A stretch of 64,000 nucleotides of DNA from Pseudoclavibacter terrae (lineage in GTDB: Bacteria; Actinomycetota; Actinomycetes; Actinomycetales; Microbacteriaceae): contig NZ_WBJX01000002.1 in NCBI RefSeq assembly GCF_008831075.1, forward strand, positions 558,001 through 622,000, written 5' to 3'. Position numbers and translations under genes: made by a program. The notes under the pieces are model-generated. The model was not told the DNA's origin, did no database searches, and saw only the letters and a program-made list of their open reading frames with translations. Shown here one piece after another: positions 17,743 through 25,682 of the stretch (the stretch's first letter is position 1; every line of letters starts with the position of its first letter).

Positions 17743-18726
17743 ATGAACCGCATGGTCTTCATCGGATATCACGCCTCCCATGAACAGCTTCCCCCGAGTG
17801 CTCTGCTCGATGCCGTCGTGAACGCCGAGCGAGTCGGCTTCGACGGTGCATTCAGCGCAGACCACCTCGAACCCTGGACCCGGCGCCAGGGACACTCGGG
17901 CAACACGATCGCCTGGCTGGGCGCGGCCCTCGCCCGGACCAGCTTCCCCATCGAGGCGGTGCTGACGCCTGGGTACCGCTACCACCCGGTGATCGCGGCG
18001 CACGCTGTGGCGACGCTCGCAGAGATGTTCCCCGGTCGCTACGCGCCGGCGCTCGGCAGCGGGGAACTGCTCAACGAGCACGTCATCGGCGGAGATTGGC
18101 CGGAGAAGGATGAGCGGACGGCTCGCCTCGGCGAGTGCGTCGACGTCATGTCTCGACTGCTCAGGGGCGAGGAGGTGACGCAGGAAGGGCGGATCGTCGT
18201 CGACCGTGCGCGGCTCTGGTCGCTGCCGCCGGCTGTCCCAGCGCTGCGGGCGACGGCGACGAGCACGGCGACCGCCACGTGGGCCGCCGCGTGGGCCGAC
18301 GGGATCGTCACCGTCGGCACGGAGAGTGAGGAAGTCGCAGCCGTGCTCGACGCGTACCGTGCCGCTGGCGGGGTCGGAGATTCCGCCGTGCAGGTACATT
18401 TCGCACTCGAACCGGACCTCCCCGCCGCGGTGGCTCTCGTGCGGGAGCAGTGGCTGCACGGTGTCGTGACCCCGCCGGAGGCCTGGGATATCGCCAAGCC
18501 AGAGGAGTTCGAGCGCCTGGCAGGGGCGCCAAGCGACGACGAGCTCCAGCAGCATGTGCTTGTCGCCTCGGACATCGACGTGCTCGCCGACCGAATCGCG
18601 GACATCGCAGGCGGCTTCGACAGGGTGTACCTGCACGAGATCTCCCAGGACCAGGACTCGTTCCTGGAGGAGCGAGCCGGACCGCTCCTGGCCGCGCTGC
18701 GGCTACGGTTCGGGGGTGCTGCATGA
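17743..18726 (+). CDS. LLM-class flavin-dependent oxidoreductase (non-F420 type)
   Basis: Bacterial-luciferase-like TIM-barrel oxidoreductase. It starts MNRMVFIGYHASHEQ and shows FDGAFSADHLEPW, the substrate/flavin block RYHPVIAAHAVATLAEMFPGRY and ALGSGELLNEHVIGG (written in part). This resembles the branch classed as probable non-F420 flavinoid oxidoreductases, often next to trehalose-synthase-like GH13 enzymes, as here. The substrate is unknown. GGAGAGG lies directly before ATG 17743; ATG 17752 is an equally possible start. The stop overlaps the next gene's ATG by four bases, so the pair is coupled. Confidence 0.85.
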   Translation: MNRMVFIGYHASHEQLPPSALLDAVVNAERVGFDGAFSADHLEPWTRRQGHSGNTIAWLGAALARTSFPIEAVLTPGYRYHPVIAAHAVATLAEMFPGRYAPALGSGELLNEHVIGGDWPEKDERTARLGECVDVMSRLLRGEEVTQEGRIVVDRARLWSLPPAVPALRATATSTATATWAAAWADGIVTVGTESEEVAAVLDAYRAAGGVGDSAVQVHFALEPDLPAAVALVREQWLHGVVTPPEAWDIAKPEEFERLAGAPSDDELQQHVLVASDIDVLADRIADIAGGFDRVYLHEISQDQDSFLEERAGPLLAALRLRFGGAA

Positions 18727-20384
18727 GACTGGTCGACACCAGCGATCTGTGGTGGAAGAACGCCGTCATCTACTGCGTCGATGTTGCGAAGTACCTCGAC
18801 GACGATGGCGACGGCACGGGTGATCTCTCCGGGCTCTCTCGGCGGCTCGACTACCTTGCCGAGCTCGGCGTCAGCTGCCTCTGGCTCATGCCCATCTACA
18901 CGTCCCCCAAGCAGGACAACGGCTACGACGTCGCCGACTTCTACGGCATCGACCCGAAGCTCGGCACGCACGGCGATGTCGTGGAGCTCATCCGAACTGC
19001 CGAGGACCGGGGTATCCGGGTGATCGTCGACCTGGTGGTCAACCACACCTCAGATCAGCATCCGTGGTTCAAGTCTGCGCGGAGGAGCAAGGACTCGCCC
19101 TTCCGGGACTTCTACGTCTGGCGCGACGAGCCGCCGGAGGACTCGCGAGAAAGCATGTTCCCCGACCAGGAGGACGGGGTCTGGGAATGGGACGAGCGGA
19201 CCGAGCAGTACTACCTCCACAGCTTCTACCGGCACCAGCCCGACCTGAACGCTGGCAACCCGCGCGTGCAGGAGGAGCTCTCGAAGGTCATGGGCTTTTG
19301 GCTGCAGCTGGGGGTCTCGGGATTCCGCGTCGACGCAGTTCCGTCGCTCGTCTCGTCGCCGCTGCGTCGGGACCCGAAACGCGACCACGACGTGCTGCGT
19401 TCGCTGCGCGAGTTCGCGCAGCGTCGCTCAAGCGATGCTGCGCTGATCGGCGAAGTCAACCTGCCGTACGAGGAGCAGGTCGAGTACTTCGGGGAGGCGG
19501 GTGAGGGAGAGCTGCACATGCAGTTCGACTTCCCGGGAAATCAGGCGTTGTACCTGGCGCTCGCGAGGCGGGATCCGTCGGCGTTGCGGCATATGCTCGG
19601 GCGCCGCCCCGAAGTCGACGTGCAGTCACAGTGGGCGAACTTCATCCGCAACCACGACGAGCTGACCCTCGATCAGCTCTCAGACGCCGAGCGACAGGAG
19701 GTGTTCGAGGCGTTCGCGCCCGACGAGCACCAGCGCGTCTTCGATCGCGGCATTCGCCGTCGACTGCCGCCCATGCTCGGCGGCGACCCAAGGTGGGTTC
19801 GGATGGTCTACAGCCTGCTCTTCTCGCTGCCGGGCACCCCGGTGCTCTTCTACGGGGAGGAGATCGGCATGGGCGAGCATCTCGACATCGATGAGCGCGA
19901 CGCGGTGCGCACCCCCATGCAGTGGGACGGCGATGAGTTCAGAGCCGGGTTCTCCACGGCCAGACCGCGTCGGTTCCCGCTCCCCCTCGCCGAGGGCCCC
20001 TGGTCACCCAGGCACGTGAACGTCGAGGACCAGCTCTTCGACGAGGACTCTCTCTTTTCGTTCGTCGCGATGCTGGCGCGCACTTACCGGCAGTCCGCGG
20101 AGATCGGCTGGGGAGCATTCGAAGCGCTCGACTGCGACGCGCCGTCGGTGCTCGCACATTCCTGCGCCACCGCCAGTCGACGATTCGTCGCGCTCCACAG
20201 CTTCTCCGACGAGGCAGTGACGGTTCAGGTGAGCATCGTGGGTGAGCCCGAGGGGAGCGTGCTGACCGACCTCGCGGACGGGACCAAGATCGACCTGGTG
20301 GAGGGACGCGTCGCCTTCGACCTGCTGCCTTACGGCGCGCGCCGCTTCCGGGTCTCGCGGCCGGGCGACGGGAGACTGCGCTGA
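18723..20384 (+). CDS. GH13 alpha-amylase family enzyme, trehalose-synthase-like
   Basis: A 553-residue glycoside hydrolase family 13 enzyme acting on alpha-1,4- or alpha,alpha-1,1-glucosidic bonds. The (beta/alpha)8 barrel has IVDLVVNHTSDQHPWF, nucleophile Asp204 in GFRVDAV, acid/base Glu244 in LIGEVN and Asp312 in RNHDE, so the triad is complete. The N-terminus (DLWWKNAVIYCVDVAKYLD) and DGYDV-type loop resemble maltose-trehalose mutases (TreS), but several TreS positions differ, so interconversion of maltose and trehalose is a guess. The beta-sandwich C-terminal domain is present. No maltokinase follows. Confidence 0.88.
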   Translation: MRLVDTSDLWWKNAVIYCVDVAKYLDDDGDGTGDLSGLSRRLDYLAELGVSCLWLMPIYTSPKQDNGYDVADFYGIDPKLGTHGDVVELIRTAEDRGIRVIVDLVVNHTSDQHPWFKSARRSKDSPFRDFYVWRDEPPEDSRESMFPDQEDGVWEWDERTEQYYLHSFYRHQPDLNAGNPRVQEELSKVMGFWLQLGVSGFRVDAVPSLVSSPLRRDPKRDHDVLRSLREFAQRRSSDAALIGEVNLPYEEQVEYFGEAGEGELHMQFDFPGNQALYLALARRDPSALRHMLGRRPEVDVQSQWANFIRNHDELTLDQLSDAERQEVFEAFAPDEHQRVFDRGIRRRLPPMLGGDPRWVRMVYSLLFSLPGTPVLFYGEEIGMGEHLDIDERDAVRTPMQWDGDEFRAGFSTARPRRFPLPLAEGPWSPRHVNVEDQLFDEDSLFSFVAMLARTYRQSAEIGWGAFEALDCDAPSVLAHSCATASRRFVALHSFSDEAVTVQVSIVGEPEGSVLTDLADGTKIDLVEGRVAFDLLPYGARRFRVSRPGDGRLR

Positions 20385-20435
20385 CGAGGCCGGCTGGGCC
20401 GACCCGATTCCGCCGGCTCCCCGGGCATCCGCGTC

Positions 20436-21341
20436 TCAGGAGGTCGCAGAGTCCGGCGGGATGCGCTTCTCGAAGACCCAGATCGCCTTCGTCTCGGGAA
20501 ACCACGGGGTGCCGTCCTGCTCGAGCACAGTCCAGTCGGCGAGGTGCTCACGGTAACCGGACTGGACCCACGCTTTGTGGTGGAGTGGCGACAGGCCGAC
20601 CTGCAGCGCCTCGACCTCGTGGACAAGCTCCTCGAGCTGGAGCTGGCAGTACTGCTCCTGGGCCTCCCGCTGCAGCGACTCCACGCCCCAGTTGACCGTG
20701 AGGAGGGCCTCCGTGACGGCTCGGGCCGTCGCCGTGAACGTGTGCGGGCCGCGTGCGGTGAAGTCTGCGAGCTCGGGCACTGGAACCTGTTCCCGGTAGG
20801 CGCTGAGCAGAGCGTCCCCGTCTCGTCCCGGCGTGATGAGCGTCAGCGTGCGGTCTGGGTTGCTGGGCGTGACGAAGTCGCGGATGACCAGCACCCCTCC
20901 GGGGCGGAGCGCTCGCCCGATGACGGCGAGGTTCGCCAGCGCGGCCTGTCGACCGTGCTCGGGTCCCCGCGGGTTGTACGAGGCGATCTCGTGCAGCACA
21001 GAGCTCATGACGATGCCGTCGAGGTCGCGGAGGCCCAGCTCTGCGAGCTGGTCGGCGGTGCCGAATCGCACGGTGATGCCGTGGATCGCGTTCAGGTGGG
21101 CGACCGCGTCGACGGAGTCGTCGAGCGCGATGACCTCCTCGACGTCGGGGAGCGTCGCTATCCGCGCCGCCAGGTCTCCCCCGCCGGCGCCGATGTCGAG
21201 AATCCGTCCACCGCGCAGCCAGTCGGTGAGCTGGGTCTTCTCGTCGGCGGCGGCCGCCATGCGCCGGAAGTAGCGTTCCTCGAGCCTCGGGCGCTGACTG
21301 TCCGTGGCTGCGGAACCTGACGTGTGAGTCGCGGACGTCAT
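20436..21341 (-). CDS. SAM-dependent class I methyltransferase
   Basis: A 301-residue protein with a Rossmann-type SAM-binding core: motif I RILDIGAGGGDLA, an acidic loop IALDDSVDAV, and LRPGGVLVIRDF as the post-core strand. An N-terminal extension and a C-terminal ~100 residues without known motifs may define the substrate, which I cannot name. The ATG at 21341 lies behind GGAGG with nine bases. It is transcribed away from the tRNA cluster and converges on the GH13 gene with a 51-base gap. Confidence 0.85.
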   Translation of the reverse strand: MTSATHTSGSAATDSQRPRLEERYFRRMAAAADEKTQLTDWLRGGRILDIGAGGGDLAARIATLPDVEEVIALDDSVDAVAHLNAIHGITVRFGTADQLAELGLRDLDGIVMSSVLHEIASYNPRGPEHGRQAALANLAVIGRALRPGGVLVIRDFVTPSNPDRTLTLITPGRDGDALLSAYREQVPVPELADFTARGPHTFTATARAVTEALLTVNWGVESLQREAQEQYCQLQLEELVHEVEALQVGLSPLHHKAWVQSGYREHLADWTVLEQDGTPWFPETKAIWVFEKRIPPDSATS

Positions 21342-21380
21342 GCTGGGATCCTCCGCTTGTCCGGCCTTGGTTGCACACAC

Positions 21381-21413
21381 GAAGAAGGCCCCTGAAATTC
21401 AGGGGCCTTCTTC
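21381..21413 (-). terminator. Terminator of the tRNA Gly-Cys-Val cluster
   Basis: A perfect 16-bp inverted repeat (arms 21381-21396 and 21398-21413) just past tRNA-Val(GAC). The centre must open to form a loop. It also insulates the methyltransferase gene that starts 40 bases further on. Confidence 0.85.
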
Positions 21414-21417
21414 TCAA

Positions 21418-21492
21418 TGGTGGGCGATACTGGGATCGAACCAGTGACCTCTTCCGTGTCAGGGAAGCGCGCTACCGCTGCGCCAATCGCCC
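21418..21492 (-). tRNA. tRNA-Val (anticodon GAC)
   Basis: The full cloverleaf is readable on the minus strand: acceptor GGGCGAT/ATCGCCC, D-arm GCGC/GCGC, anticodon stem CTTCC/GGAAG around CTGACAC, and a T-arm with TTCGATC. The CCA end is encoded. It is the last member of the Gly-Cys-Val cluster, an order also found in mycobacteria. Confidence 0.97.
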
Positions 21493-21498
21493 ATTGCG

Positions 21499-21569
21499 AG
21501 GTGACGACGGGATTCGAACCCGTGTGGACGGCTTTGCAGGCCGCTGCCTCGCCTCTCGGCCACGTCACC
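21499..21569 (-). tRNA. tRNA-Cys (anticodon GCA)
   Basis: A 71-base cloverleaf with acceptor GGTGACG/CGTCACC, anticodon loop CTGCAAA and T-loop TTCGAAT. CCA is not encoded. It lies six bases from tRNA-Val(GAC) and 64 bases from tRNA-Gly. Confidence 0.97.
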
Positions 21570-21633
21570 GTGTTGTGGGTTGAAACCCGTGCAACCTCCG
21601 TTTGGTGTTTACCACCAGACTGAGTCACACTCG

Positions 21634-21705
21634 AGCGGATGACGAGATTCGAACTCGCGACCCTCACCTTGGCAAGGTGATGCGCTACCACTGCGCCACA
21701 TCCGC
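21634..21705 (-). tRNA. tRNA-Gly (anticodon GCC)
   Basis: A 72-base cloverleaf with acceptor GCGGATG/CATCCGC, anticodon loop TTGCCAA flanked by CACC/GGTG, and T-loop TTCGAAT. CCA is not encoded. It is first in the cluster; the promoter is about 50 bases upstream. Confidence 0.97.
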
Positions 21706-22035
21706 ATCGCGCTTGTCTTGGGAACTTCCGTTCCGGCTTGACCAGCGCGAGAATGACTCTATAGGAACTCGAGCCGCGATACAAAATCCACCGGTGTAAT
21801 TCGCCGAAAGCCCTGGTCAGAACGGCAAGCCGCGGTGGGCGTATCGGGAGTTGTGCACGAGAACCCGGTGGGAACAGGGGCTGAAGTGCGCAGTTCCGAG
21901 GCTGGATGCAGGTCCGCGGTGCCGCGACGTGCTCCACCGACTCGTTCACCTGGGCGCCACGGCGACACGGTTCGGCACGTCAGCGCCGCGTGCTCATCCC
22001 CCGCCGGATTCTGTGGCATGATTAGTCCTCGTCGC
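21706..22035. other. Gene-free region between divergent tRNA units
   Basis: These 330 bases contain no credible protein gene; the short frames in it lack ribosome sites and known motifs. It holds the promoter of the Gly-Cys-Val tRNA unit (TATAGA at 21758-21763, minus strand) and presumably that of tRNA-Val(CAC) at its right end. I see no attachment-site duplication or other structure. Confidence 0.6.
21758..21786 (-). promoter_or_regulatory. Promoter of tRNA Gly-Cys-Val cluster
   Basis: On the minus strand, TTTTGT precedes TATAGA (21758-21763) by 17 bases. Transcription would start about 45 bases before tRNA-Gly. The -10 is close to consensus and the -35 is weak. Confidence 0.5.
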
Positions 22036-22108
22036 GGGTGATTGGCGCAGTTGGTAGCGCGCTTCCTTCACACGGAAGAGGTCGTGGGTTCGAGTCCCGC
22101 ATCACCCA
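22036..22108 (+). tRNA. tRNA-Val (anticodon CAC)
   Basis: A 73-base cloverleaf with acceptor GGGTGAT/ATCACCC, anticodon stem CTTCC/GGAAG around TTCACAC, and T-loop TTCGAGT. CCA is not encoded. It is very similar to the minus-strand Val(GAC) gene 540 bases away, sharing the D-arm core and most of the anticodon arm, so the two may be an old duplication. Confidence 0.97.
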
Positions 22109-22114
22109 CCGCGA

Positions 22115-22160
22115 GAAACCCCCGGTCAGGAACATCATCTTTCCCTGATCCGGGGGTTTC
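22115..22160 (+). terminator. Terminator after tRNA-Val(CAC)
   Basis: An inverted repeat pairs GAAACCCCCGG with CCGGGGGTTTC, extended by CAGG/CCTG across a small mismatch, with a 13-base loop. It begins seven bases after the tRNA. Confidence 0.8.
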
Positions 22161-22285
22161 TGCTTGCCGTGCGGTTCCGGCGCCGGATCCGATCTCGAGG
22201 ACTGAAGCGAGTGCGTGCCTGGGCATATGCTGCGCCGCTGCGTGCTCCGATGATCACCGAGACTCGTCCGATGGAGGAGGTGCAG

Positions 22286-22992
22286 ATGCCGAGACGATCG
22301 GATTCGAGCGTGCCTGCCGATGCTGGACGGGATTTCGTTAGGAAGATGGGGGCGACGGCGTACACGCCGCTGGAGGCGATGCTCGACGCTGCGGTGCTTC
22401 CCTGGCAACCTGCCTACAGGGCAGAGGTGAGTTCGATCAGCGCGAGCATCCGTCCAGAAGCGCAGCGCCTCTTCGACGCCGACACGGCACGGCTCCTCGC
22501 GGAGGACCCGGAGCGTCGAGACCTCATCTCGCCTGCCCCCTGGCGAAACTCGCTCCGTATCCTGGGGTTCCTGTCAGCCGCAACGACGCTTGCCGGCGTC
22601 CTGATCGCCGCGGGAGGTGGCCCACGCAATCAGCCGCCCGTCGACGCGTCGGTGACCGCAGTCGTCGTCGGGGTGACCAGCGCGCTCACGTTCCTCCTGG
22701 TGGGCGCATCGATGCTGTTCCCCTCGAAGATGGGGGTTCCGAACAGACTGGCGTCGCTCAGCTCAACGCCATCGCCGCGCTGCTGGAGGGCGAAGCGCCC
22801 CGGTTCGACCCGGCGTGGCTGCGCTCCGCACCGCCAGGAACACTGGGCCTGCCGTTCGCCGCTGACAAGGCGCACGAGCACATGCACCTCGGACACGCGC
22901 AGCTGACGACTCGGGAAGCCGCGGGCCCTTTCGGCTACTTCGTTGCGCAGAGTCGGCGCGCGGCCGAGGAGCGCAGCTCCCCGAGCACATGA
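22286..22992 (+). pseudogene. Two-span membrane protein gene interrupted by a frameshift
   Basis: ATG 22286 follows the strong ribosome site GGAGGAGGT at good spacing. The first part encodes an N-terminal cytoplasmic region and two hydrophobic helices (LGFLSAATTLAGVLIAA and AVVVGVTSALTFLLVG). At a run of five G (about 22731-22736) the reading frame must change: one extra G would join it to a second frame that runs to TGA 22990-22992 with normal high-GC codon use and protein-like sequence (VAQLNAIAALLEGEAPRFD, then LTTREAAGPFGYF). Without that base, translation continues in an Arg/Ser-rich nonsense frame to 22906. The family is not recognised. A sequencing slip, a real mutation or phase variation are all possible. 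Confidence 0.7.
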
Positions 22993-23068
22993 ACGGAGAC
23001 ACCGAGCGGGCAGGCGGGCCTCCGCGCACTCGTCCTGCCTATCGGGAGCTGCTGCTGCCCGGTCCTCC

Positions 23069-23593
23069 TCAGAGGTTGACCACGAGGACGGTGAGCACCG
23101 TGACGATGATCACCACGGCGATACCGGTGCCGCAGCCGATGGCGGCGATTGCGCCGTAGCCGAGGCGGGAGACGCGTGCGCCGGATCGGCGTGCCGCGTC
23201 GAGGAACTGCGGTCCGCCGCCCGCGCTCCAGGAGGAGGCGGCCGAGATCTGGTTCCGGAGGGCACCCACATCCGCTGCGGCGCCGGCCATCGGACGGTCG
23301 AGGATCGCTGCGACCGTGCCGGCAGTTGTGTACCCGAGCGCGCGGTTGACGGCCCCTGGGTCGGCGAGCATCGGGTACTTCGCTCCCCCGACGGCGAGGT
23401 GGATGCTCTGCGCCCGCGACGTCACCGTAATTTCGGGGACAGGTGCGCGGAAGACGACGGCCCAGCCTTCGGGAGCGAGAGCCCACAGGGTCATCCAGCC
23501 GTCAGCGATCTCAGCGTTCGCGGGCACGTACCCGCCGCCGACTCCGAGTGCACCCGAGAAGGTTGAGTGAGGGAAGGGATTGGGGTGGGTCAC
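23069..23593 (-). CDS. Tail-anchored membrane protein of unknown function
   Basis: A 174-residue protein that I do not recognise. Residues 1-85 look like a beta-rich globular domain (WMTLWALAPEGWAVVFRAPVPEITV), residues 85-135 are Ala/Gly-rich, and the last 25 residues are a single hydrophobic helix (IAVVIIVTVLTVLVV), giving a cytoplasmic domain with a C-terminal anchor. The start is GTG 23593; TAGCAT lies exactly six bases upstream, so the message may be leaderless. It converges with the frameshifted gene and is divergent from the metallopeptidase-like gene. Confidence 0.72.
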   Translation of the reverse strand: MTHPNPFPHSTFSGALGVGGGYVPANAEIADGWMTLWALAPEGWAVVFRAPVPEITVTSRAQSIHLAVGGAKYPMLADPGAVNRALGYTTAGTVAAILDRPMAGAAADVGALRNQISAASSWSAGGGPQFLDAARRSGARVSRLGYGAIAAIGCGTGIAVVIIVTVLTVLVVNL

Positions 23594-23599
23594 GTCCTC

Positions 23600-23605
23600 A
23601 TGCTA
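23600..23605 (-). promoter_or_regulatory. -10 element, leaderless promoter
   Basis: TAGCAT on the minus strand, six bases before GTG 23593. The intervening GAGGAC could also serve as a ribosome site if transcription started further up. Confidence 0.45.
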
Positions 23606-23733
23606 GGCGGAGGCGGACTCGAGCGCCCTCGGGCCGGTGGCAGACGCGACAGGCGCTGTGAGGCGCACCACCGCGGTGCCGGGGCGTCCGGGCAGACCTA
23701 AACTCGCCTGCAGGATCGACGATGAGGAGAGCA

Positions 23734-24957
23734 ATGGCGAACGCGGGATGGGATCGGGACCGAGCAGCTGCGCGAGCTGCGGGTACGCCCCCGCACGTGT
23801 TGACGGACATCGCCATGCGCCGGCCTGATCTGCGCGGGGACATCGCCGCGAACCCTGCTGCCACACCCGAGCTGATCCGTTGGATGAACGGTGTCAGTCG
23901 GCCAGGCAATCTTCAGTCGCACCCGCGACCGCAACCCAACCTTCAGTGGTCGCGGCCGCAGCAGCCGCGACCTCTTCAGCCGCCGCAGACACGTCCCTCG
24001 TACGGGCCTCCCCCGCCACGCCCGGGGCTGGCCGCTACCCCCTATGCCCCTGGCCGGAGCCCAGATCCGCCGCGCAGGAAGGGGACAGCGGGAGGCTGGC
24101 TCGCCGGCTGCGGCTGCCTGGTCGTGGTCGCGTTCATGGGCCTGTTCGCGTTCGCCGGCCTTGGCGCGATCCTGGGCTTGAGTGATACGGCAACGACCCC
24201 GAGCCCCTCTGTCGAAGCCGCACCGGTCGACACCGGCGCCGATGACCTCGACGCGCACATCGCGTTGTACGAGCAGGAGCGGACGAAGATCGATGAGCTG
24301 TCCGTCGCACTCGACGGCAACCCGGCCAAACCGCTCGTGGCGCTCTTCGACTGGATGGAGGACCAGGACGCCAAGATGACGGACCCGAACCTCACCGCGT
24401 ACTCGGCGGAACTCCTCGCCGACCAGATGAGCACCTTCCGCGCGGACCTCGAACAGAGCATCACCGACGCCCAGACGCGCCGCACGAACGCGAGCGGGTC
24501 CGTGAGCGAAGGCCTCATCGACGCCGCCGGGAACGGGTTCATCGACGTCCAGTACGACGCGGCCACCGCTTGCGGCACCAATGAGAACGCAGACCAGGGC
24601 TACCAGACTGTCGGATGCGTCAAGGGCGGCAGCCCCCTCACCGTGCACCTCCTCCCCGATGCCGAACGCACCGAGTGGCACGCCAAGATGACCACCGTCC
24701 ACGAGCTCGCGCACGTGTACCAGCGCGCAGACGACGTCAGGTACCCGGACGACGACGGCGGCTACCAGGCCCTCCTCGCGCAGGGGCTGTTCCAGGGCAG
24801 CGAGGAGGTCATGGCCGACTGCTACGCCTTGACGTATCTCAACGAGTGGACGCTGAGCGACGGCGTCAAGGAGACCGGCTATGGCTACGTCTGCGGCGAC
24901 ACCGAGCGCCAGGCGATCCGCGACTGGGCAGCCGGCATGAACGCACCAGTCGGGTGA
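23734..24957 (+). CDS. LRV-repeat membrane protein with extracellular HExxH metallopeptidase-like domain
   Basis: A 407-residue single-span protein. Residues ~5-52 resemble variant leucine-rich (LRV) repeats (HVLTDIAMRRPDLRGDIAAN). A Pro/Gln-rich linker (55-115) follows, then one membrane helix (~121-148). The outer part carries the zinc-peptidase motif HELAH at 323-327 and a downstream EEVMAD at 357-362 that could give the third ligand, as in gluzincins. Cys280 and Cys295 could form a disulfide. The ATG at 23734 follows AGGAGA. I infer a surface-exposed peptidase; the substrate and family are unknown. Confidence 0.75.
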   Translation: MANAGWDRDRAAARAAGTPPHVLTDIAMRRPDLRGDIAANPAATPELIRWMNGVSRPGNLQSHPRPQPNLQWSRPQQPRPLQPPQTRPSYGPPPPRPGLAATPYAPGRSPDPPRRKGTAGGWLAGCGCLVVVAFMGLFAFAGLGAILGLSDTATTPSPSVEAAPVDTGADDLDAHIALYEQERTKIDELSVALDGNPAKPLVALFDWMEDQDAKMTDPNLTAYSAELLADQMSTFRADLEQSITDAQTRRTNASGSVSEGLIDAAGNGFIDVQYDAATACGTNENADQGYQTVGCVKGGSPLTVHLLPDAERTEWHAKMTTVHELAHVYQRADDVRYPDDDGGYQALLAQGLFQGSEEVMADCYALTYLNEWTLSDGVKETGYGYVCGDTERQAIRDWAAGMNAPVG

Positions 24958-25010
24958 CGTCGGTGCGCGCTGCGGGCATCAGCACTCGGAGGCATGCGCT
25001 CGTCGTTCCG

Positions 25011-25016
25011 TAGGGT
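25011..25016 (+). promoter_or_regulatory. -10 element, leaderless promoter
   Basis: TAGGGT six bases before ATG 25023, with no room for a ribosome site. Confidence 0.5.
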
Positions 25017-25022
25017 GGGGTC

Positions 25023-25640
25023 ATGGGGTTCCAACCGCTTCGCTCGAGGTCGCGCGACTTGTCGGTCTGGTTCGCGACGCGACCGGAGCTGTTCGTGTCT
25101 GAGAGATCGCCGCGCAAGACGGTGTTCTGGCTGGTCTCAGCTGTCGCCGCCGGCCTCGTCGCGCTGCTCGTGTACCTCAACCCGACAGCCACCGTCGAAT
25201 TGCTGGGCGGGCGAGTGCGGAGCGGTCAGGCGGTTGCCGGTGCGTTTGTCCTCCCCCCGCTGGCCTTCGCCGCCTGCATCGTCCTGACGTTCCTCGTCGC
25301 CCGCCGGTGGCGAGTACGCGGCGGTGGTGTACTCAAGAACGCAGTCATCCTTGGGGTGCGGCACGGCTTCCCCCTCGACGACGTCGTCGGTGCCCTGGAG
25401 CAGGGAAGCACTCGTCGCCAGCCGGCGGTCGAGGCACTTGCGTCAGCGCAGCAGGCGAACGGTGACGACCGCCTGCTGACGATCTGGTCGTCGGAGCGCG
25501 ACCGTGTCCTGATCATCGGCATTCTCCGGGTCGATGGGAACGCCGTCTGGATTGACTCGGAACCGGTCATGCTCGCATCCGACGAGTACTTCGACGCCAG
25601 AGCCTGCGACCGGGAGGCGCGTCGCCTCCGGGATCATTGA
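25023..25640 (+). CDS. Two-span membrane protein of unknown function
   Basis: A 205-residue protein that I do not recognise. It has a short basic N-terminus, two hydrophobic helices (about residues 35-53 and 75-95) joined by a ~20-residue loop, then a ~110-residue cytoplasmic domain with alternating strands (RVLIIGILRVDGNAVWID). The ATG at 25023 is immediately downstream of a -10 element. It lies between the metallopeptidase-like gene and the duplicated-domain protein on the same strand, and a functional link is possible from context only. Confidence 0.72.
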   Translation: MGFQPLRSRSRDLSVWFATRPELFVSERSPRKTVFWLVSAVAAGLVALLVYLNPTATVELLGGRVRSGQAVAGAFVLPPLAFAACIVLTFLVARRWRVRGGGVLKNAVILGVRHGFPLDDVVGALEQGSTRRQPAVEALASAQQANGDDRLLTIWSSERDRVLIIGILRVDGNAVWIDSEPVMLASDEYFDARACDREARRLRDH

Positions 25641-25682
25641 CGTTCGGCATGCTCAGCAGGCGCTGACAAGCAGGAAGAGGAC

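Noticed and set aside
22036-22160. tRNA-Val(CAC) as an attachment site for an integrated element
   Set aside because: No integrase gene and no second copy of the tRNA 3' end were seen downstream; the hairpin after it is an ordinary terminator.
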